Assembly: GCF_011302915.1 (NCBI RefSeq)
Contig: NZ_CP049872.1
Span: 1,302,001-1,366,000 of the forward strand
Source: Thermomonas sp. HDW16
Lineage (GTDB): Bacteria; Pseudomonadota; Gammaproteobacteria; Xanthomonadales; Xanthomonadaceae
DNA: 64,000 bases
Direction: 5' to 3'
A program made the translations under genes and the position numbers. A model generated the notes under the pieces. The model made no database searches. It was not told the DNA's origin and saw nothing but the letters and a program-made list of their open reading frames with translations. Numbering within the stretch: the stretch's first letter is position 1; each line of letters starts with the position of its first letter. Positions 56,107-64,000 of the stretch are shown in pieces.

Positions 56107-58758
56107 ATGTACAGCAAGCAACCGCAACCCAAGCCGTTGGCCGTCGCCGTGTTTGCGGCACTGGCCGCGATGTCCGCGTTCCCGGCATTCGCCCAGGACG
56201 CCGCCGCACTTGCACAGCAGAAACAGGAAGCAGCCAAGACGCTCGACACCCTGGTGGTGACCGCACAGAAGCGCGAGGAAGCGTTGCAGGACGTGCCGAT
56301 CGTGGTCACCGCGCTGTCGCAGGAGGCATTGCAGGATGCCGGTGTGCGTGACATCAAGGATTTACAGACGCTGGTGCCGGGCCTGACCGTGACCAGCACC
56401 CAGAGCGAGGCGATCACCACCGCGCGCATCCGCGGCATCGGCACGGTGGGCGACAACGTCGGCCTGGAATCGTCCGTCGGCGTGGTCATCGACGGCGTGT
56501 ACCGTCCGCGCAACAGCGTGGGCTTCGGCGACCTGGGCGAGCTGGAACGGATCGAGGTGTTGAAAGGGCCGCAGGGCACGGTGTTCGGCAAGAACACCTC
56601 GGCGGGCGTGATCAATGTGGTCACAAAGCGCCCGGATTTCGTTCGCAGCGGCGACGTTGAACTCACCTTCGGCACGCCCGGCGCGATGGGCTTCTCCGCA
56701 TCCTTCAACACGCCGGTGGGCGAGAAGAACGCGTTCCGCATCTATGCCACCCAGCGTTCGCGCGACGGTTTCATGAAGGTGCATACCGGCGCCGGCCCGC
56801 GCAATAACCGCGACGACTACGATCAGGATTACGACTCGGTGCGCGCGCAGTGGCGGATCACGCCGAACGACGACCTCGACATCAACTTCGTCGCCGATGC
56901 CACCAATCGCAACGAAAACTGTTGCACCGCAGTCACCACGGTGCGTGGGCTGACCGGGGATATCGTCAATCGCCTCGCGGTGGACTCGGGCGTGGCGCTG
57001 ACGGCCGATCCGGAAGCGCGCCAGGCCTGGAGCAATCGCGGCACCGAACAGCGGATCCGCGACAAGGGCCTGAGCGCCGAGGTCAACTGGAACACGCCGT
57101 GGTTCGGTGGCGCCACGCTCACCTCCATCACCGCCGCACGCGACTGGAAGACGGTGAACGGCCTGGACTTCGATTTTTCCACCGCCGACATCCTATACCG
57201 CAACGGCATCGGCGACGAATCGTTCTCCGGCTTCAAGCAGTTCAGCCAGGAATTCCGCCTGACCGGCGCCACCGACCGGGTGGACTGGATGGTGGGCCTG
57301 TTCTATGCGAATGAAGACATCGCCCGAAACGAGTCCTACCGCATCGGCAGCGATTACGGCGCCTACCTGTCGTCGGCGATCCTGACCTCGATCAATCCGG
57401 CGTTCCGTAACGCGCCCTCCTCCAACACCTTCATCCAGGAAGTGACGGGTCTGTCGTACAACGCGGGTTTCGGCAACCTGTCCGCGCTCGATCGCTACGA
57501 CCAGAACGCCAAGAGCATCGCGCTGTTTACCAACAACAGTTTCCATGTCACCGAGGCCTTCGACATCGTGCTTGGCCTGCGCTACACCAAGGAAGACAAG
57601 GAGCTGGATTCGCTGTACAGCAATCCGTCCGGCGGTGGTGCCTGTGGCACGCTGTTGACGATGATGCAGACTGCGGCTGGACGGGCCGCGCTGGCGACCC
57701 GCATCGGGACTTCGCTGACCAATCGCAGCGTGCCGTTTGGGTCGTTGCCGGCGCAAACTCAACAGACCATCATCAGCAATGTGGTCGGTTATTCCTGTCT
57801 GCCGTGGGTGAATCCGCTGCACAACGCGGCCTCGCGCGATTCCCACCAGGAACTCAGCGAAAAGGAATGGTCCGGCACGCTCAAGTTCGCCTACCGGATG
57901 AATGACAACGCGATGTTCTACCTGTCCGGTGCGCGCGGCTACAAGGCCGGCGGCTTCAACCTGGACCGCGTGCAGTCGTCGAATGGCCTGTCCAGTGGCG
58001 GTACGGGCGTGTTGCCGGTGCTGGATACGTCGTTCCCCGGCGAATTCGTCGACAGCTATGAACTGGGTACGAAGACCACCTGGCTGGGTGGCAACCTGCT
58101 GCTCAATGCCGCGTTGTTCCACCAGACCTACAGCGATTTCCAGCTCAACAGCTTCCTCGGCACCAGTTTCGTGGTGCGTTCGATCCCGGAAGTCGTCTCG
58201 CGCGGCATCGATACCGAGGTGCTGTGGCAGTCGGCCGCGATCAAGGGCCTGATGCTGCAAGGTGGCGTGACCTACGCCAAGACCGAATATGGCGACAGCA
58301 TCCCGGGTTGCGACTTCGTCGGGCCTAGCCAGGTATCGGCCGCGTGTCCCACGGTCGGTGCCCTGTACAAGTTGCCGGGCAGCCAGATCAGCTTCGCGCC
58401 GGAAGTGTCCGCTTCCGCCGCGGTGACGTATGAGCGTGAAATCGATGAAGGCGTGATGGCGCGCTTCAATATCGGCGCCAAGTACATGTCCGAGTTCAAC
58501 ACCGGCTCCGACCTCGATCCGGAGAAGATGCAGGATGCCTACACGGTGGTGAACGCCCGCATCGGCGTGGGCGCCAGCGACCGTAGCTGGGCGTTGGAGT
58601 TGTGGGGGCTGAACATCTTCAACAAGTACTACAACCAGGTCGGGTTCGATGCGCCGCTGCAGAATCTGTCGCCGCTGCCGAACGTCGCGTTGAATTCGTT
58701 CAATGCCTTCCCGGGCGCGCCAGCAACTTACGGAATCACTTTCCGCAAGCGTTTCTGA
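56107..58758 (+). CDS. TonB-dependent outer-membrane receptor
   Basis: An 883-residue TonB-dependent receptor. It has a signal peptide (PLAVAVFAALAAMSAFPAFA), a TonB-box-like DTLVVTAQKREEAL just after it, a plug domain (VPIVVTALSQEALQDAGVRD, GVVIDGVYRPRNSVGF, ERIEVLKGPQGTVFGKNTSA followed by GVINVVTKRP) and a long barrel ending in aromatic GITFRKRF. The AQKREE-type N-terminus is common in Xanthomonad and sphingomonad receptors for complex organic ligands. No ligand-specific neighbour is present, so the substrate is unknown. AAGGGGGA lies 5 bases before the ATG. Confidence 0.92.
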   Translation: MYSKQPQPKPLAVAVFAALAAMSAFPAFAQDAAALAQQKQEAAKTLDTLVVTAQKREEALQDVPIVVTALSQEALQDAGVRDIKDLQTLVPGLTVTSTQSEAITTARIRGIGTVGDNVGLESSVGVVIDGVYRPRNSVGFGDLGELERIEVLKGPQGTVFGKNTSAGVINVVTKRPDFVRSGDVELTFGTPGAMGFSASFNTPVGEKNAFRIYATQRSRDGFMKVHTGAGPRNNRDDYDQDYDSVRAQWRITPNDDLDINFVADATNRNENCCTAVTTVRGLTGDIVNRLAVDSGVALTADPEARQAWSNRGTEQRIRDKGLSAEVNWNTPWFGGATLTSITAARDWKTVNGLDFDFSTADILYRNGIGDESFSGFKQFSQEFRLTGATDRVDWMVGLFYANEDIARNESYRIGSDYGAYLSSAILTSINPAFRNAPSSNTFIQEVTGLSYNAGFGNLSALDRYDQNAKSIALFTNNSFHVTEAFDIVLGLRYTKEDKELDSLYSNPSGGGACGTLLTMMQTAAGRAALATRIGTSLTNRSVPFGSLPAQTQQTIISNVVGYSCLPWVNPLHNAASRDSHQELSEKEWSGTLKFAYRMNDNAMFYLSGARGYKAGGFNLDRVQSSNGLSSGGTGVLPVLDTSFPGEFVDSYELGTKTTWLGGNLLLNAALFHQTYSDFQLNSFLGTSFVVRSIPEVVSRGIDTEVLWQSAAIKGLMLQGGVTYAKTEYGDSIPGCDFVGPSQVSAACPTVGALYKLPGSQISFAPEVSASAAVTYEREIDEGVMARFNIGAKYMSEFNTGSDLDPEKMQDAYTVVNARIGVGASDRSWALELWGLNIFNKYYNQVGFDAPLQNLSPLPNVALNSFNAFPGAPATYGITFRKRF

Positions 58759-58776
58759 GCCGTCTCCATGCGTCGC

Positions 58777-58809
58777 GAAGCCGGCCCGCAATGCGGGCCG
58801 GTTTCGTTT
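58777..58809 (+). terminator. Terminator after the TonB-dependent receptor gene
   Basis: A CCGGCCCGC/GCGGGCCGG stem with an AAT loop is followed by TTTCGTTT. It lies 22 bases after the stop. Confidence 0.78.
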
Positions 58810-58871
58810 CGGGCGTGCATGTTGCGCAGGCATGCGCTACAACGCGCATGCCTGCCAGTGATGAGCCGCCG

Positions 58872-59369
58872 ATGATCGTTCCCACCGATGCCGAACTTGA
58901 TGCGCTTTCGCAAGCCACCGGTGCACGCCTGCAGGCTGCGCGGCAGATGCTGGTCACCGCCGAGAGCTGTACCGGTGGTTGGATCGCCAAGGCGGTGACA
59001 GACGTGGCCGGTTCCTCGGCCTGGTTCGACTGCGGCATGGCCGTCTACAGCTACGAGGCCAAGCAGGCCATGCTCGGTGTCAATCCGCACACCCTGGAAG
59101 TGCACGGTGCGGTCAGTCGCGAGTGCGTGGTGGAGATGGTCAGCGGCGCGCTGGTGCATTCCGGTGCCAGCATCGCAGTGGCGGTGACTGGCATCGCCGG
59201 CCCGGGTGGTGGCACGGAAGACAAGCCGGTCGGTACGGTCTGGGTCGCCTGGAAGCGGCGCGGCGGCTACCCGCGCGCCGAAATCTTCCACTTCGAAGGT
59301 GATCGTGACGCAGTGCGCCGGCAAACCGTGGCGGCGGCCCTGCGTGGCCTGGAGCACCAACTGGGTTGA
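58872..59369 (+). CDS. pncC: Nicotinamide-nucleotide amidohydrolase PncC (CinA C-terminal domain)
   Basis: PncC deamidates nicotinamide mononucleotide in the pyridine-nucleotide salvage cycle. The 165-residue protein is the stand-alone CinA C-terminal domain, with the conserved VTAESCTGGWIAKAVTDVAGSS near 30-50 and AVTGIAGPGGGTEDKPVGTVW near 110. It precedes lexA-recA, where cinA/recA linkage is common. An in-frame ATG at 58848 would add 8 residues; neither start has a clear ribosome site. Confidence 0.9.
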   Translation: MIVPTDAELDALSQATGARLQAARQMLVTAESCTGGWIAKAVTDVAGSSAWFDCGMAVYSYEAKQAMLGVNPHTLEVHGAVSRECVVEMVSGALVHSGASIAVAVTGIAGPGGGTEDKPVGTVWVAWKRRGGYPRAEIFHFEGDRDAVRRQTVAAALRGLEHQLG

Positions 59370-59385
59370 AATCCTGGTTCGGGTG

Positions 59386-59420
59386 TTGACGGGTCAATTC
59401 GTTAGTAGTATTACTACTAA
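59386..59420 (+). promoter_or_regulatory. lexA promoter overlapped by a LexA operator
   Basis: A perfect palindrome TTAGTAGTATTACTACTAA (9-base arms around one T) spans 59402-59420 and matches the LexA box known from Xanthomonas and Xylella. TTGACG at 59386 and TATTAC at 59409, 17 bases apart, form the promoter, so the operator covers the -10. The predicted transcript starts within a few bases of the ATG at 59423, so the mRNA would be almost leaderless. Confidence 0.85.
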
Positions 59421-59422
59421 CC

Positions 59423-60058
59423 ATGAGCCTGACCGACACCCAGCGTGGCATCCACGCCTTCATCGCCGAACGCATCGAGGCGGACGGCTTCGCCCCTTCG
59501 CAAGCGGAGATCGCCCGCGCCTTCGGCTTCAAGGGGGTGCGCGCCGCGCAGTACCACCTTGAAGCGCTTGAGGCTGCCGGCATCGTCGAGCGCAGCCCAG
59601 GCCGTGCGCGCAGCCTGCGCCTGCTGCAGTTGCCGGACGGTCCGCAGCAACTGCCGCTGCCGACCAATGACGACGTGCTGCAACTGCCGGTACTGGGGCA
59701 GGTGGCCGCTGGCGTGCCGATCGGCGCGGACATCGGCTCCGAGCAGGTGGTGCTGATGGACCGCACCTTCTTCTCGCCGGCACCGGATTACCTATTGAAA
59801 GTGAAAGGCGATTCGATGCGCGACGAAGGCATCTTCGATGGCGACCTGATCGGCGTGCACCGTACCGCCGACGCGCGCAACGGGCAGGTGGTGATCGCCC
59901 GCATCGATGACGAGATCACCGTCAAACTGCTGAAGATCGGGCAGGGCCGCATCCGCTTGCTGCCGCGCAACCCCGACTACGCGCCGATCGAAGTACAGCC
60001 CGGGCAGGATTTCGCCATTGAAGGGCTGTATTGCGGCCTGGTGCGCCCGAATGCGTGA
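59423..60058 (+). CDS. lexA: SOS repressor LexA
   Basis: LexA represses SOS genes until RecA filaments stimulate its self-cleavage. The 211-residue protein has an N-terminal winged HTH (PSQAEIARAFGFKGVRAAQYH), the Ala96-Gly97 cleavage site in GQVAAGVPIG, the catalytic Ser131 in KVKGDSMRDEGIFDGD and Lys168 in ITVKLLKIG. Its own operator sits directly before the start. recA follows after 166 bases in the same direction, the Xanthomonad lexA-recA-recX order. Confidence 0.97.
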   Translation: MSLTDTQRGIHAFIAERIEADGFAPSQAEIARAFGFKGVRAAQYHLEALEAAGIVERSPGRARSLRLLQLPDGPQQLPLPTNDDVLQLPVLGQVAAGVPIGADIGSEQVVLMDRTFFSPAPDYLLKVKGDSMRDEGIFDGDLIGVHRTADARNGQVVIARIDDEITVKLLKIGQGRIRLLPRNPDYAPIEVQPGQDFAIEGLYCGLVRPNA

Positions 60059-60224
60059 CGCGCGCAAGCCTCAGTCGTGCTCAGGGCATTCTCTGATACC
60101 TGCGGGCATCTCCCATCGGCATCTTGAACGCACGGCGCGCATCGTCGCAGCATTTGCGATACCCGCCGCCTAACCTGCCCATATTCCGAATTCACACGCA
60201 TTACCGACCTTGAGGAACACCACG

Positions 60225-61256
60225 ATGGACGAAAACAAGAAGCGCGCGCTTGCGGCGGCCCTGGGCCAGATCGAGAAGCAGTTCGGCAAGGGCTCGGTGA
60301 TGCGCATGGGCGAACGCGCAGTGGAAGCCGTGGAAACCATCGGCACCGGCTCGCTGATGCTGGACATCGCGCTGGGCATCGGTGGCCTGCCGAAGGGCCG
60401 CGTGGTGGAAATCTACGGCCCGGAATCCTCCGGCAAGACCACCTTGACCCTGCAGACCATCGCCGAATGCCAGAAGGCCGGCGGCACCTGTGCCTTCATC
60501 GACGCCGAGCACGCCTTGGATCCGGTGTATGCGCAGAAGCTGGGCGTGAACCTGGACGAGCTCTACCTGTCGCAGCCGGATACCGGCGAGCAGGCGCTGG
60601 AAATCGCCGACATGCTGGTGCGTTCCAACGCGATGGACATGGTGGTCATCGACTCGGTTGCGGCGCTGACGCCGCGGGCGGAAATCGAGGGCGAGATGGG
60701 TGACCAGCTGCCCGGCCTGCAGGCCCGCCTGATGAGCCAGGCCCTGCGCAAGCTGACCGGCAACATCAAGCGCAGCAACTGCATGGTGTTCTTCATCAAC
60801 CAGCTGCGCCAGAAGATCGGCATCATGATGCCCGGCCAGAGCAACGAAGTGACCACTGGCGGCAATGCGCTGAAGTTCTACGCATCGGTGCGCCTGGATA
60901 TCCGCCGCATCGGCTCGATCAAGAAGGGCGACGAGATCATCGGCAACCAGACCCGGATCAAGATCGTCAAGAACAAGCTGGCGCCGCCGTTCAAGCAGGT
61001 CATCACCGAGATCCTCTACGGCGAGGGCATCAGCCGCGAAGGCGAACTGATCGACATGGGCGTGGATGCCAAGCTGGTCGAGAAAGCCGGCGCTTGGTAC
61101 AGCTACGACGGTGAGCGCATCGGCCAGGGCAAGGAAAACGCCCGCACCTACCTCAAGGAAAATCCGGCTGCGGCGCAGAAGCTGGAAGCCGCCCTGCGCG
61201 AGAAGTTCGTGCCGGAAGAAATCTCGCGCGACGAAAGCGCTGGTAGCGACGAATGA
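60225..61256 (+). CDS. recA: Recombinase RecA
   Basis: RecA drives homologous strand exchange and acts as coprotease for LexA. The 343-residue protein has the N-terminal oligomerisation part ([21 protein letters not shown]), Walker [13 protein letters not shown] near 66, [20 protein letters not shown] (Walker B) near 140, the DNA-binding loops and [10 protein letters not shown] near 205. The TGAGGA ribosome site 9 bases upstream supports the ATG at 60225. Its stop overlaps the recX start as ATGA. No LexA box is visible in the lexA-recA gap, so SOS control may come by read-through from the lexA promoter. Confidence 0.98.
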   Translation: MDENKKRALAAALGQIEKQFGKGSVMRMGERAVEAVETIGTGSLMLDIALGIGGLPKGRVVEIYGPESSGKTTLTLQTIAECQKAGGTCAFIDAEHALDPVYAQKLGVNLDELYLSQPDTGEQALEIADMLVRSNAMDMVVIDSVAALTPRAEIEGEMGDQLPGLQARLMSQALRKLTGNIKRSNCMVFFINQLRQKIGIMMPGQSNEVTTGGNALKFYASVRLDIRRIGSIKKGDEIIGNQTRIKIVKNKLAPPFKQVITEILYGEGISREGELIDMGVDAKLVEKAGAWYSYDGERIGQGKENARTYLKENPAAAQKLEAALREKFVPEEISRDESAGSDE

Positions 61257-61765
61257 CGGTGCCGGGCGGCGGTGGCGGTGAAACGTCCTCGTCAGCGCGT
61301 AAGTGCCGTCGCCGCCCGGAGCCTTCACCCACCCAGCGTGCGTTGGGTTTGCTGACCCGGCGCGAGCATTCCCGGCAGGAGTTGTCGCGCAAGCTGGCGC
61401 ATCGCGGTGTCGAGGCAGGAGACGCGCGGGCCGCCATCGACAAGCTTGCAGCCGCTGGTTGGCAGGACGACACCCGTTTCGCGGAATCGCTGGTGCGTAA
61501 CCGCGCTTATGCCGGCTACGGCCCCGCCTTCATCCGCGCCGAGTTGAGCACGCACGGACTGGCCAGCGAGGCGATTACCGCCGCGCTCGATGGCTTCGAA
61601 GGCGATTGGGTGGAAAATGCCCGCGACCTGTTGCGCCGTCGCCATCCGGGGGCGATGACGGGCGACCGGGTTGCGCAGCGCAAGGCAGGGGATTTCCTGC
61701 TGCGGCGCGGTTTCGGCATGGAGCAGCTTCGGCACGCCTTGCAGGCCGCGCCGGACGAGGACTGA
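61253..61765 (+). CDS. recX: Regulatory protein RecX
   Basis: RecX limits RecA filament growth. The 170-residue protein is built of three-helix repeats: [20 protein letters not shown] near 28, [23 protein letters not shown] near 62, and a third near 105-160 ([40 protein letters not shown]). The N-terminus carries an extra Gly/Ser/Arg-rich extension. The ATGA overlap with recA couples its translation to recA, as in most proteobacteria. Confidence 0.94.
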   Translation: MTVPGGGGGETSSSARKCRRRPEPSPTQRALGLLTRREHSRQELSRKLAHRGVEAGDARAAIDKLAAAGWQDDTRFAESLVRNRAYAGYGPAFIRAELSTHGLASEAITAALDGFEGDWVENARDLLRRRHPGAMTGDRVAQRKAGDFLLRRGFGMEQLRHALQAAPDED

Positions 61766-61876
61766 GGCCGGACCGGGCCTGTAGAATTGCATGATTGGGT
61801 TGCCAACTCGATACCGCGCCCGCATCTTGACGGGATCGCGGCGCATTCAGGCGCCCGCCCATTCCCAGATGCCTGC

Positions 61877-64000
<2,124 letters not shown>

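Overview
The window is GC-rich chromosomal DNA from a gammaproteobacterium of the Xanthomonadaceae/Lysobacteraceae type (Lysobacter, Luteimonas, Thermomonas or a near relative). This placement rests on protein sequence feel, the gene order and a Xanthomonad-style LexA box (TTAGTAGTATTACTACTAA) lying on the lexA start; the exact genus cannot be read from the sequence. Most of the window is housekeeping DNA with tightly packed genes, many overlapping by ATGA or TGATG. No prophage, insertion sequence, CRISPR array or conjugative element is visible.

Layout. 1-2.6 kb: the 3' part of rnr, then rlmB and a small membrane protein. 2.6-5.4 kb (minus strand): an MNIO peptide-modification cluster hvfA-hvfB-hvfC followed by rnt. 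5.5-12.7 kb (minus strand): a phosphate-starvation block oprP, pstS2, pstS1, pstC, pstA, pstB, phoU, with PhoB-like boxes before both pstS genes. 12.8-14.6 kb: nth, a Cys-rich small protein and an enoyl-CoA hydratase. 14.8-19.4 kb: a degenerate FKBP protein, DUF1289 protein, Nudix hydrolase, frameshifted sulfurtransferase, arsC, an enoyl-CoA isomerase, a PCuAC-type copper protein and a thioesterase. 19.4-22.3 kb: uvrA. 22.5-24.8 kb: rplU-rpmA-obgE converging on rpsT. 25.0-31.9 kb: murJ, ribF-ileS-lspA-ispH. 32.2-36.6 kb: an XRE regulator, tRNA-Thr(CGT), a PQQ-dehydrogenase-like propeller, radA and a quinone-reductase-like enzyme. 36.6-41.5 kb: an EmrAB/outer-membrane-factor efflux operon with its MarR regulator. 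41.6-46.5 kb: a CcsA-like protein, ffh, rpsP-rimM-trmD-rplS and an S4 RNA-binding protein. 46.6-53.2 kb: an accessory stretch with a peptidoglycan-binding papain-like protein, katG, a DUF937 protein, a WYL regulator, a GST, a relic of a mutS 3' end and a serine-hydrolase lipoprotein. 53.3-64 kb: mutS, a TonB-dependent receptor, pncC, lexA-recA-recX and alaS, which runs off the end.

The most unusual item is the hvfA-like precursor at 4813-5412. It carries eight EGKCG motifs, the motif other HvfB/HvfC systems are reported to modify, in three blocks around a pair of canonical EF-hands, and its MNIO enzyme and partner protein are directly downstream. Other points worth checking are two apparent single-base deletions (pstS1 signal peptide; a C7 run in a sulfurtransferase), a diverged second copy of the last 90 bp of mutS that brackets a serine-hydrolase gene, a four- to five-unit PhoB half-site array, and a LexA operator that covers the lexA -10 region so that the mRNA looks almost leaderless.
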